A DNA stretch of 64,000 nt, taken from assembly GCF_002118315.1 (NCBI RefSeq), contig NZ_MTSZ01000001.1, forward strand, positions 930,001-994,000. The letters are read 5' to 3'. Source of the DNA: Kiloniella majae (lineage in GTDB: Bacteria > Pseudomonadota > Alphaproteobacteria > Kiloniellales > Kiloniellaceae). This document shows, one piece after another, positions 29,367-37,789 of this stretch; position 1 is the stretch's first letter, and every line of letters starts with the position of its first letter. The notes below the pieces were generated by a model. The model saw only the letters and a program-made list of their open reading frames with translations, ran no database searches and had not been told where the DNA came from. The position numbers were made by a program, and so were the translations under genes.

Positions 29367-30758
29367 ATGAGCCAATTGTTAAAATGTATCTCCCCCGTAG
29401 ACGGATCTGTTTACGTGGAACGTCCGCTATCAAACGATAGCAAAATTCAGACCGCGCTGGATAAAGCCGTTGCGGCCCAAAGAAGCTGGCGCAAAGTACC
29501 TATCAATGAAAAACAAGCCCTATTAAGCAAGGCAGTTGATTACTTCGTTGCCAACAAAGATGCCATTGCCGAAGAAATCACATGGCAGATTGGTCGCCCG
29601 ATCTCTCAATCCCCCGGTGAAATTGGTGGTTTTGAAGAACGTGCGCGCTATATGATCGATATTGCCCCGGAATCACTGGCTGATCAGAATGTTGGAGATA
29701 AAGAAGGCTTCACACGCTTTATCCGCAAAGAAGCCCTCGGTGTTGTTTTTGTTGTTGCACCATGGAACTTCCCATTGATGACAGCAGTTAACTGTATTGT
29801 TCCTGCCCTTTTGGCTGGCAACACAGTTCTTCTGAAGCATGCAGCCCAAACACCACTTTGTGCAGAACGTTTTAGTGAAGCCTTCAAAGCAGCTGGATTG
29901 CCAGACGGTGTCTTCCAGCACCTTCATATGAGCCATGATAGTGCCGCTAAACTAATCGGTTCTGATGGTGTTGATTTTGTCAACTTCACTGGTTCAGTCC
30001 CTGCCGGGCACGCCATCCAAAAAGCAGCTTCCGGGCGTTTCATTGCCACAGGTCTTGAGCTTGGCGGTAAAGATCCGGGCTATGTGCGTGCGGATGCAAA
30101 TGTTGCCTATGCAGTCGAAAGCCTTGTCGATGGTGCCATGTTTAACTCTGGCCAATCCTGTTGTGGTATCGAGCGCATTTACGTACACGATTCTGTCTAT
30201 GATGACTTCGTATCCGGTGCTGTTGACCTCCTCAAGCAATATAAACTTGGCAACCCGACAGATACCAACACCAACATGGGTCCAGTGGTTAAAACAAGCG
30301 CAGCTGAATTTGTACGTGGCCAAGTTGCAGAAGCTGTTAAATCAGGTGCAGAAGCCCTGATTGACCCAGGTTTCTTTGCTGCTAATAAAGAAGGCACTCC
30401 ATATCTCGCACCTCAACTCGTCGTTGGCGTTGACCATTCCATGCGTGTCATGAACGAAGAGAGCTTTGGACCGGTTGTCGGCGTGATGAAAGTCTCATCC
30501 GATGAAGAGGCTATCAAATTGATGAATGACAGCGAATTCGGTTTGACCGCTTCTATCTGGACCGAAGATGCAGACGCTGCCTTGGCAATCGGTGATGATA
30601 TTAATACAGGTACGTGGTTCATGAACAGGTGTGATTATCTTGATCCAGCCCTTGCCTGGACTGGTGTTAAGAACTCTGGCCGCGGTTGTAGCCTGTCAAA
30701 GGTCGCATACGAGCATCTGACCCGTCCGAAATCTTTCCACCTGCGGACAAAGATTTAA
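29367..30758 (+). CDS. NAD(P)-dependent aldehyde dehydrogenase
   Basis: A 463-residue member of the aldehyde dehydrogenase superfamily, which oxidises aldehydes to acids. Visible motifs: VAPWNFPLMTA at the cofactor site, the FTGSVPAG glycine loop, the general base Glu in GLELGGKDPGYV, and the nucleophile in NSGQSCCGIERIYV (two adjacent Cys). ESFGPVVGVM occurs near the C terminus. The GQSCCGIERIYVH form is found in relatives annotated as succinate-semialdehyde or general aldehyde dehydrogenases, so the substrate is unsure. AAGGAGAG precedes the ATG. It is a single gene closed by a terminator. Confidence 0.92.
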   Translation: MSQLLKCISPVDGSVYVERPLSNDSKIQTALDKAVAAQRSWRKVPINEKQALLSKAVDYFVANKDAIAEEITWQIGRPISQSPGEIGGFEERARYMIDIAPESLADQNVGDKEGFTRFIRKEALGVVFVVAPWNFPLMTAVNCIVPALLAGNTVLLKHAAQTPLCAERFSEAFKAAGLPDGVFQHLHMSHDSAAKLIGSDGVDFVNFTGSVPAGHAIQKAASGRFIATGLELGGKDPGYVRADANVAYAVESLVDGAMFNSGQSCCGIERIYVHDSVYDDFVSGAVDLLKQYKLGNPTDTNTNMGPVVKTSAAEFVRGQVAEAVKSGAEALIDPGFFAANKEGTPYLAPQLVVGVDHSMRVMNEESFGPVVGVMKVSSDEEAIKLMNDSEFGLTASIWTEDADAALAIGDDINTGTWFMNRCDYLDPALAWTGVKNSGRGCSLSKVAYEHLTRPKSFHLRTKI

Positions 30759-30761
30759 AGC

Positions 30762-30790
30762 AAAAGCCCGGGTCTGTGATCCGGGCTTTT
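30762..30790. terminator. Bidirectional terminator
   Basis: A perfect 10-bp stem (AAAAGCCCGG and CCGGGCTTTT) with a 9-nt loop separates the aldehyde dehydrogenase gene from the convergent acetyltransferase gene. Confidence 0.9.
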
Positions 30791-30799
30791 TGATTCTGG

Positions 30800-31384
30800 T
30801 TAACTTCCTCTATGGCGTTCTAAAAAATCTTCCACAGGACCATAGAAAAACTCTTCCTCGGCGTGTATTTTTTCATCTGGCCAATCCCACCATTTAATGT
30901 CCAGAAATTCTTTGATTTTGTCTTCACTGAAACGATATTTAATTACCTTGCATGGGTTTCCGACGACAATTGCATAAGCTGGAATATCTTTTGCTACAAC
31001 GGCTCCTGCACCGATAATCGCTCCATCGCCAATCGTCACGCCGGACATAATCAAAGCTCGTGCTCCGACCCAAACATCATTACCAACCGTTATCCCACCT
31101 TTTGTAACTGCATCTCTGTTACCTTTTGCAGGATCAATCATCAGCGTTTTAAAAGGAAACGTCGATACGAGGTCAGTGGGATGATCAACTTTTGCAAAGA
31201 AAGAAACATCAGGACCAACTGAGCAAAAAGCACCAAAAACTACAGGAGCATCATCAGATGCGCCTGCAATGATATTTTTATTCACCCCATAGGTGTGCCG
31301 CCCAACAGAGATACTATTGTGTAGACGATCCCGCTTCCTCTTAAGACCAAATATCTTGCGAATTTTGTTCTTCAGCCGGCGCAA
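30800..31384 (-). CDS. Hexapeptide O-acetyltransferase (CatB/xenobiotic type)
   Basis: A 194-residue left-handed beta-helix acyltransferase. A basic N terminus ([18 protein letters not shown]) is followed by hexapeptide turns, including [10 protein letters not shown], and the catalytic His in KVDHPTDL. Then come [48 protein letters not shown]. The family transfers acetyl from acetyl-CoA to sugars or antibiotics. Here its gene overlaps the upstream epimerase gene by 13 bases and is the last member of a deoxysugar set, so acetylation of a surface sugar is most likely. Confidence 0.88.
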   Translation of the reverse strand: MRRLKNKIRKIFGLKRKRDRLHNSISVGRHTYGVNKNIIAGASDDAPVVFGAFCSVGPDVSFFAKVDHPTDLVSTFPFKTLMIDPAKGNRDAVTKGGITVGNDVWVGARALIMSGVTIGDGAIIGAGAVVAKDIPAYAIVVGNPCKVIKYRFSEDKIKEFLDIKWWDWPDEKIHAEEEFFYGPVEDFLERHRGS

Positions 31385-32304
31385 AATTTATCTCCTTTCT
31401 GCAATTCTTTTTTCAAAGATTGAACCGTATCAAACAATCCCTCTTCAAGAGAATATACAGGAACAAAACCAACATCACCCCTTAAGCGTTGATTTACACC
31501 AACCAGATTAAGAGGCTCACCAAGTCTGTCAGGAAAGGCACCGGGCTTTAACAAGTCTGACTTGCCAATGAGCTCTCCGATAATCCGTGCAACATCAATT
31601 AGCCGAATGCCTGTACCACTTGAAATGTTAACAGCTCCTTCAACATTCGCCATCGTTAAAGCAGCAAAAGCACGCCCGACATCTCTGCTATCCAAAAAAT
31701 CTCTAACTTGAGAGCCAGATGACATCTTAGCTTCATGGTCCCGAAGTAAGGCCGTAATAATAGAAGGCACAAATCGTGTGTGTATCTCTCCTCGCCCATA
31801 AAGCAAGAATACTCGCCCCCACGCAAAACTGTGATCCTCGTCACTTAAACCTTCAAGCGTATGATAACAATCTACCTTACATTGCCCGTAAACAGTATTT
31901 GGAAGCAAGGGGCTATGGTACTCATCCAAAGGACTTGCCGAGGTTTCCTCGGACCAATCATATTCCGCACAACTGCCCGCACAAACAGCACGGCGTCCAC
32001 CCTCTTCCCAAAAAGAAGTAACAAGATCTATACTTTGATTTTTCCAGAGATAATTGCTTTCCGCATTCCAAAAGTGGCCGTGCTCAGTCTCCCAAGCCAG
32101 ATGAAGTAAATACTCAGCTTGTGCTTCCTTGACTATTCTCTCTGGCTCACCCTTTTTAAGAAGATCACCATATAAAACACTCGGTAACTTCGTTCCGGTT
32201 TCCTTTCGGGTAACGAGAATCAGTTCATGCCCTGCAGCTTCCAATGCCTTGACTGCATGTTGGCCGATAAATCCCATCCCACCTGTGACAAGAATACGGC
32301 TCAT
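31372..32304 (-). CDS. NAD-dependent epimerase/dehydratase family protein
   Basis: Extended SDR of 310 residues acting on nucleotide sugars. Cofactor motif GGMGFIGQ at residues about 8-15, the YxxxK pair in TVYGQCK near residue 140, and the substrate-binding [12 protein letters not shown] segment in the C-terminal half. Relatives sit in dTDP-deoxysugar pathways as 4-ketoreductases. It overlaps the RmlC-like gene by four bases (ATGA) and the acetyltransferase gene by 13, so the three are translationally coupled. The exact sugar cannot be inferred because rmlA and rmlB are missing. Confidence 0.87.
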   Translation of the reverse strand: MSRILVTGGMGFIGQHAVKALEAAGHELILVTRKETGTKLPSVLYGDLLKKGEPERIVKEAQAEYLLHLAWETEHGHFWNAESNYLWKNQSIDLVTSFWEEGGRRAVCAGSCAEYDWSEETSASPLDEYHSPLLPNTVYGQCKVDCYHTLEGLSDEDHSFAWGRVFLLYGRGEIHTRFVPSIITALLRDHEAKMSSGSQVRDFLDSRDVGRAFAALTMANVEGAVNISSGTGIRLIDVARIIGELIGKSDLLKPGAFPDRLGEPLNLVGVNQRLRGDVGFVPVYSLEEGLFDTVQSLKKELQKGDKFCAG

Positions 32305-32834
32305 GAAACAATATAATCAGGGTAATTTGCGTCACGGTCGGCAATAATCTTTGGTTCAAAAGGCCATTCAATCGCAAATGCCGGATCGTTCCATCGCTGT
32401 CCGCCAGCCAAATCGGCCACAAACTCCTCGCCCATTAAATAGAGTAGTTCGCTATCATCCTCTAAGGTCAAAAATCCGTGGACGCAGCCGCCGGGTATTA
32501 CCAAAGCCTTGCGATTTTCTGCGGTCAGTTCTTCCCCATACCATTTGAGATACGTCGGGGATTTTTGTCTCAAGTCAACAACAACATCCCATACCGCACC
32601 ACGGATACAGCGAACCACTTTGGGGTCTGGCTTAGGGGCGGTTTGATAGTGAAGCCCCCTAAGGGTGCCTTGAGACGTGTTTCCAGATAAATTAATTTGT
32701 CGAACTGAAAACTCTATTCCGTTCTCGGCAAACATTTGGTCACAAAAGGCTCGTGCAAAAAAACCTCTTTCGTCTCCAAAAGACGTAAGCTCAGTTAATA
32801 AGAGCCCTTCAACATCTGTTTGCTCAAACTTCAA
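32301..32834 (-). CDS. dTDP-4-dehydrorhamnose 3,5-epimerase-like protein
   Basis: Cupin-fold sugar epimerase of 177 residues (RmlC/RfbC family), which epimerises dTDP-4-keto-6-deoxyhexoses at C3 and/or C5. Family residues: DERGFFAR near residue 22, the catalytic His in TLRGLHYQ, VWDVVVDLR with the paired Asp, and the IPGGCVHGFLTL core. It overlaps the truncated methyltransferase by four bases (ATGA) and the epimerase downstream by four. It may be a 3-epimerase only, since the neighbourhood suggests a branched or methylated deoxysugar instead of rhamnose. Confidence 0.9.
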   Translation of the reverse strand: MKFEQTDVEGLLLTELTSFGDERGFFARAFCDQMFAENGIEFSVRQINLSGNTSQGTLRGLHYQTAPKPDPKVVRCIRGAVWDVVVDLRQKSPTYLKWYGEELTAENRKALVIPGGCVHGFLTLEDDSELLYLMGEEFVADLAGGQRWNDPAFAIEWPFEPKIIADRDANYPDYIVS

Positions 32835-33124
32835 GAAATCACCTCTGTCGTTGGTACAGGTATAACGAATTTACATCCCCAATCACTTACATAGGATAGA
32901 GACGATGATATTTCATCCTTGAGATTCCAAGGCAGTATCAAGATATAATCCGGTTTGAATTTCGCGATTTCTGTTGGCGCAATAACGGGGATACGACTTC
33001 CGGGTAACAAAGTATTTTGTTTATGCGGATTAAGATCAGCAACATGGGAAATCAGGTTCGCCCCCACACCACAATAATTCAACAGCTCTTCGCACAATTT
33101 AGAAACCTTCCCTTGTGATAGCAA
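32831..33124 (-). pseudogene. Truncated sugar C-methyltransferase (C-terminal remnant)
   Basis: Only the last 80 or so codons of a TDP-sugar C-methyltransferase (NovU/TylCIII type, normally about 410 residues) remain. The family's C-terminal motifs are clear: LLNYCGVG, ADLNPHKQ, LPGSRIPV, and KPDYILILPWNLKDEI. Recognisable similarity begins near position 33085. Above that the frame carries unrelated codons and a stop at 33128-33130, and only a TTG could start it. The SAM-binding and zinc-binding N-terminal parts are gone. The remnant still overlaps the RmlC-like gene by four bases, as it would have in the intact operon. The call as a deletion remnant is firm; whether the stub is translated is unknown. 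Confidence 0.8.
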
Positions 33125-33224
33125 GAATTATTCCGTGTTCAATATAGCTATGGATAACAAAATAACGTATAGGTAAATCTTAGGAAAAGAGCTTTGGTAA
33201 CCTATAAACACGGATTTTATCAGA

Positions 33225-33800
33225 TTGAGTAACGATCCATTGGAACGCGCCCGTTCCGAACTTATTGAGAATGAACAACTGATTTGGGCGGATCGCCCAG
33301 TAAGCGAGCGTTTTTACAGAAAGAAAATCAAAGCCGCAATTGCCGGAAAAGTTATAATCAGTTTGATCGTTTTATGGATACTCGGCGTCATATACACAAG
33401 CTTCTCCAGTGGGAATTTACCCGCACTCGCACTCGTCTTTTTTGCATTACCGCTTCTTTTCATAGCCCGAAAGCTCTTGAATAAACCAGTTGAAGCCAGA
33501 CAACGTGCGGAACAAACCTACTACGCAATTACGGACAAGCGATTGTTGATTATCAACGATTACAAAGACAAATCTGTTGAAAGTTATGATCTGGATAAAC
33601 TGGAATTTGTAGAAAACGCCGAAAACAGCGACGGAACCGGGAATGTCTATTTCACAAAAACATTAATTACGACCATTTCCAACAATGATCGAAACGGGAA
33701 TTCGTCAGGCAAGAGATCCGTTCACGAAGTAAAAAAAGGCTTCAAAGGGATATACGACGCAGAGAAAGTCGAGGTAGAAATAACCAAGAGAATGACATAG
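33225..33800 (+). CDS. PH-like domain membrane protein
   Basis: A 191-residue protein with two adjacent membrane helices (about 40-60 and 66-86) placed between an N-terminal motif ENEQLIWADRP and a C-terminal domain with TYYAITDKRLLIIN, typical of bacterial PH-like membrane proteins. The C-terminal half is soluble and ends in charged residues. The only possible start is the TTG at 33225, since no other in-frame start exists before residue 190. The protein at 37154-37672 has the same layout. Function is unknown. Confidence 0.75.
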   Translation: MSNDPLERARSELIENEQLIWADRPVSERFYRKKIKAAIAGKVIISLIVLWILGVIYTSFSSGNLPALALVFFALPLLFIARKLLNKPVEARQRAEQTYYAITDKRLLIINDYKDKSVESYDLDKLEFVENAENSDGTGNVYFTKTLITTISNNDRNGNSSGKRSVHEVKKGFKGIYDAEKVEVEITKRMT

Positions 33801-34050
33801 CTAACAGAGTTACGTACGACGAACACAGCACAAATACATTCGCGCTTCTACCCTTTAAAGATCCACATCAAAACACATGATCATTAAATAAAATACGGCA
33901 CGTTATAAATACTATCTTAAATATCTTCTGCTAAATATTAGAAAATTTGCACAGAAAAGACTTAGCCAAATCTTGGTATTTTTTTTTGCTGTAAGAATAT
34001 TAAACAAACTGGTCCAGATGACCGGAATGGATGATGAAAGTGTGTTCGTG

Positions 34051-34284
34051 ATGAATTATTCCAAGGCCCTGCAATTGGTAGGATTTTTTGTTGTATTCTT
34101 GAATACTGCACAACCTGCTTATGCTTACCTTGATCCTGGGACAGGCAGCATTATCATTCAATCCATCATCGGAGGGATTGCAGCCGCAGCAACTTTTGGT
34201 GCGCTATACTGGGCAAAAGTAAAAGCCTTTTTCAATCGAATTTTTCACAAAGAACCAAACGATAGCAACAGCAATACCAAGTGA
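34051..34284 (+). CDS. Small YLDPGTG-motif membrane protein
   Basis: A 77-residue protein. A signal-like helix (residues about 5-25) ends in AQPAYA, followed at once by YLDPGTGSIIIQSIIGG, a membrane helix (about 35-55) and WAKVKAFFNRIFHK, then a polar tail. The start ATG at 34051 is chosen because it gives the signal sequence; ATGs at 34018 and 34027 and a TTG at 33973 are possible alternatives. The YLDPGTG small proteins are, in my knowledge, common beside surface-sugar genes but have no described role. Its stop overlaps the GTG start of the methyltransferase gene (34281), so the two are coupled. Confidence 0.75.
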   Translation: MNYSKALQLVGFFVVFLNTAQPAYAYLDPGTGSIIIQSIIGGIAAAATFGALYWAKVKAFFNRIFHKEPNDSNSNTK

Positions 34285-35681
34285 CAAAACCAGCCATACT
34301 TGACGGATCTTTTCGTGACCCTGCCGGGCAGGTTCATGAGTTAGGAGGCCGTATATTCCGAACGGTAACCCAATACGGGGCGTCTGCATTCTCGAAAGTT
34401 CATGCGACAGGCTTTTTGACAGCTTTGGCTGATGCAGGAGATCTTGTGCCTTATGAAATTGTTCACGATCCAGAGATAACCAAACTATTCCCCCACGCCG
34501 AATATGTTTTGGAACACAAGCGTTTGGATTACATATCTTACCCTTACGAGTGGCCTTTTAGCCTTTTAAAAGAGGCTGCTTTATTGCACCTCTCTATTGC
34601 CATACAAGCCTTGGAAAAAGATATCGTTCTTACAGATGCTAGCGCATATAATGTTCAATTTGTAAGCTCGAAACCTATCTTCATTGATCACCTCTCCTTT
34701 AAACCCTATACGGACAGGGAATATTGGGTTGGGCACCGTCAGTTTTGTGAGCAGTTCTTAAATCCTTTATTACTAAGAGCGAAATTAGATATTCCCCATA
34801 ACTCTTGGTTTCGGGGAGCACAGGAAGGTATCACCAACGAGGACCTGTCCAAGATTCTTCGGCTACGACATAAGTTTTCGCTTAATATCCTCAGCCATGT
34901 CGTGCTCCCGGCTCGTTTTCAAACACGCGCAAGAAACACACAACTATCAGGTACTAAAAAGATAAGTGAGCGAAAAGGAATCGCGAAAGCAACCTACAAA
35001 AGCTTACTAGTCCAACTTAAAAAATGGATATCTACTCTTCAACCAAAGAATATGAATAACAGCACATGGGGTAGTTATGCTGAAGACAACACCTACGACG
35101 ACAATGAGAATAAACTCAAAGCAGAATTCATTACCGAATTCATCCAATCAACCAAGCCAGAACTCATCTATGATATTGGCTGTAACAGTGGTGCATTCTC
35201 GGAGGTAGCGCTCAAGGCAGGCGCACATCAAAGCATCGGATTTGATTTTGACAAAATAGCAATTGAGAAAGCTTTCAAACGGGCAACAGACAAATCACTA
35301 AACCTATTGCCCCTATATCTGGATGCCGCTAATCCAAGCCCCAATCAAGGTTGGCAACAATCGGAAAGAGTGGGATTTGCTGAACGCGCAAGCCCGGATG
35401 CAATTTTAGCTCTCGCATTTGAGCATCATCTCGCCATAGGGAAGAATATTCCATTACCACAAGTTATCAACTGGCTTGTATCTCTTGCCCCAAATGGGAT
35501 TATAGAGTTTGTAGATAAATCGGATCCAACTGTTCAGGCCATGCTTTCAATGAGGGAAGATATATTTCCGCATTACACACAATCATCTTTTGAAAGTGCA
35601 CTATCTGATTGTGCTGCAATCGTAAAGACAAACGAAATCACAAAAAATGGTCGAACATTATACTGGTACAAACGAGTCTAA
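34281..35681 (+). CDS. NoeA-like SAM-dependent methyltransferase
   Basis: A 466-residue two-part protein. The N-terminal 200 residues include EHKRLDYISYPYEWPFSLL, VLTDASAYNVQF and PIFIDHLSF, which resemble the kinase-fold-like half of NoeA-type proteins. The C-terminal part from about residue 285 is a class I methyltransferase with the SAM motif IYDIGCNSGAFSEVALKAGA and GFDFDK. NoeA of rhizobia is a host-specificity nodulation protein with a presumed methyltransferase role in surface or Nod factor chemistry. It starts at a GTG overlapping the preceding stop (GTGA) and ends two bases before the next gene. Confidence 0.82.
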   Translation: MTKPAILDGSFRDPAGQVHELGGRIFRTVTQYGASAFSKVHATGFLTALADAGDLVPYEIVHDPEITKLFPHAEYVLEHKRLDYISYPYEWPFSLLKEAALLHLSIAIQALEKDIVLTDASAYNVQFVSSKPIFIDHLSFKPYTDREYWVGHRQFCEQFLNPLLLRAKLDIPHNSWFRGAQEGITNEDLSKILRLRHKFSLNILSHVVLPARFQTRARNTQLSGTKKISERKGIAKATYKSLLVQLKKWISTLQPKNMNNSTWGSYAEDNTYDDNENKLKAEFITEFIQSTKPELIYDIGCNSGAFSEVALKAGAHQSIGFDFDKIAIEKAFKRATDKSLNLLPLYLDAANPSPNQGWQQSERVGFAERASPDAILALAFEHHLAIGKNIPLPQVINWLVSLAPNGIIEFVDKSDPTVQAMLSMREDIFPHYTQSSFESALSDCAAIVKTNEITKNGRTLYWYKRV

Positions 35682-35683
35682 AA

Positions 35684-37144
35684 GTGCAGCGAATTCTCTT
35701 ACTCCCTATAGGACCAGCGCTGCTTCTTGCATGCATCCCTTATATGAGATTTTCTGGAATTTATCCAATAGAAGAAGCACACAGAGCAGCTTTGGTAATC
35801 CTAGGTATTGTCGTTAGTTTATTCTGGATAACGGGCAAATTCATTCGACAGAATAATATTCCAGCAATGATTATTGTTATTCTTTCTGCCTTTGGTTTAA
35901 AATTATTTAGCGGCCCGATATATCCATCCATATTGATCGTATCACTCTTTGTTTTTTGGATACTAGACCGCCAAATTCCATTCAAAAAAATAGTCATCCT
36001 GTCCAATATTCTGGGCATATTTCTTTTTCCGACCGTTCTTTATCCCGTTTTAAAGAATGTTTATGCCCATGGCGGGATTGTCGAAACATCCTCACCATCG
36101 CTAGAGAAAATATCGATAAAACAACAGCCCTCAATTATCCATATTGTACTTGATGGATACGGATCTTCAAAAATTTTGAACGACCTTTACGGCCATGACA
36201 ATCAAAGCTTTCATGATGAATTAACACGACGGGGCTTTCAGATTTTCCCAAAGGCCATAACACCGTTCAATCAAACACTGTTCACTATGGCGTCGATTAT
36301 GTCTGGCGGCTACATCGACTTACCAAATAAGGGTGATAATCCGCAGCATTATCGTTACCGTTTGGGAGAAACCATAACAAATGGCCCTACACATCAGATA
36401 CTACGCAGTAACGGATATGATTATACCTATACCAAATCAGGGTATGCGTACGTCGACTTTGACAATGCAACAGAGTTAAATCCGGATCATCAATGGCTAA
36501 CAGGCTTGGAAACCAGTTTGGTGAGGCATAGACCAGACCTGCTTGCAGATATACACAATCAACAACTCAGATCTGCCTTGAAGCCAGAAAACTTACAAAA
36601 TCTGATACCGCCTTTTTATTACTATCAACATCTTTTAGCCCCTCATCCTCCTTTTACCATTTCAAGAGACGGCACATCGATAAAAACGTCCGCAGTATAT
36701 CTGAGCGATGGTTCTCACTACACCAAAGGATCGAAAAAGAAACAGAAAACTTACATTAACGGATACCGTGAAAAGGCCCTATACGTAGAAAAAGCACTGC
36801 TGAAGCAACTCACAGACATTCCGAGTGACCAGCCGTTGATCGTGCTTATACATGGCGACCATGGCCCCGGTGCCCATATGCATCAAGAAAGTAGTAGTTT
36901 ATCCTGCTTACCCGAAAGAATGACGACTTTCTTTGCAGTTTATACAAACGTTGCAAGCATCCGATTAGCATTTGCAAAGTACGAGAAGACGGAATTCAAT
37001 ATCGTAAATATTTACCGGGAAATCTTTTCTGCAATTTCCGACAAAACATTCCCACCTCTACCAAGCGAATCAAGATTCATAGAATGGTCAGCCCCCTCAC
37101 AGGCAACTAAAATCACCCAAGAAATGTTAAATTCCAGTTGCTAG
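35684..37144 (+). CDS. Sulfatase/phosphoethanolamine-transferase-like membrane hydrolase
   Basis: A 486-residue inner-membrane protein of the alkaline phosphatase superfamily. Four or five N-terminal membrane helices (to about residue 125) are followed by an extracytoplasmic catalytic domain. Metal and nucleophile motifs: HIVLDGYGSS with the first Asp, NQTLFTMASIMSGGY with the likely Thr nucleophile, and LIHGDHGPGAHMH with the second metal pair. The family includes phosphoethanolamine and phosphoglycerol transferases. The GTG at 35684 is preferred, two bases after the methyltransferase stop. A TTG at 35609 inside the upstream gene gives an implausible Lys/Asn/Cys-rich extension. Confidence 0.8.
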   Translation: MQRILLLPIGPALLLACIPYMRFSGIYPIEEAHRAALVILGIVVSLFWITGKFIRQNNIPAMIIVILSAFGLKLFSGPIYPSILIVSLFVFWILDRQIPFKKIVILSNILGIFLFPTVLYPVLKNVYAHGGIVETSSPSLEKISIKQQPSIIHIVLDGYGSSKILNDLYGHDNQSFHDELTRRGFQIFPKAITPFNQTLFTMASIMSGGYIDLPNKGDNPQHYRYRLGETITNGPTHQILRSNGYDYTYTKSGYAYVDFDNATELNPDHQWLTGLETSLVRHRPDLLADIHNQQLRSALKPENLQNLIPPFYYYQHLLAPHPPFTISRDGTSIKTSAVYLSDGSHYTKGSKKKQKTYINGYREKALYVEKALLKQLTDIPSDQPLIVLIHGDHGPGAHMHQESSSLSCLPERMTTFFAVYTNVASIRLAFAKYEKTEFNIVNIYREIFSAISDKTFPPLPSESRFIEWSAPSQATKITQEMLNSSC

Positions 37145-37153
37145 CATAAGAGG

Positions 37154-37672
37154 TTACGAGTGTTGATGATCGGCGATCAAACTCTCAACCGCATCACCTT
37201 CAGATACGCCCAACAAACGGTCCTGAATGCCTGGCAGAATAACATCGTCATATCCATCAATGCCTTTGATGCGTTCCGATGTTCCAATAGCGTTCAATAG
37301 ATAGGATTTGTATTCAATCGGCTTTGCTGATTCTAGAAAGAAAACCAGACGTTTGGTAGTCACTACATAAACCAATCTACGCCCTAAATAATAGATCCAG
37401 CAAAGCCTGAGGATAATGCCGCCCAGGGTAACAGCCATGACAATACTCATCAGCGTCGACAGACCCAAAAAAATGAAGATAAGAACGTTCAGCGAGGCAG
37501 CAATTATCATGCCGTATAGAAAAAACTTTGTGATTGCAGATACGTATTCTTGTTTCCAAACATGGGAAAATCGAGGTTGAGCAAACCAGAGAGGCTTCTC
37601 ATCCGCACGAATAGCAGCTTGTACAAACTCTGTCAGATCATCTTCGTGCAAATTGCGTATCCGTTTCTTCAT
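37154..37672 (-). CDS. PH-like domain membrane protein
   Basis: A 172-residue protein, assuming the start MKKRIRNLHEDDL at 37672; an ATG at 37708 would add 12 residues. It has ADEKPLWFAQPR, two membrane helices in the middle (about 62-84 and 88-110), then RRLVYVVTTKRLVFFLE, the strand pair typical of bacterial PH-like proteins. Its C-terminal part ends with a possible degradation-type tail HQHS. It is convergent with the sulfatase-like gene and has the same architecture as the protein at 33225-33800. Function is unknown. Confidence 0.72.
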   Translation of the reverse strand: MKKRIRNLHEDDLTEFVQAAIRADEKPLWFAQPRFSHVWKQEYVSAITKFFLYGMIIAASLNVLIFIFLGLSTLMSIVMAVTLGGIILRLCWIYYLGRRLVYVVTTKRLVFFLESAKPIEYKSYLLNAIGTSERIKGIDGYDDVILPGIQDRLLGVSEGDAVESLIADHQHS

Positions 37673-37789
37673 GCGCGCTATGGAAAAAGCAACACCAAGA
37701 TAGTTCATAAGATACGTAAGGCAATAGAAAACCCGGCAACCATCCAGATAAGGACAACAACCGGGCTTTCGATCGCTAATGTAAAAACA

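Noticed and set aside
29213-29440. Short plus-strand frame before the aldehyde dehydrogenase
   Set aside because: Overlaps the start of a certain gene, has no ribosome site and no recognisable composition.
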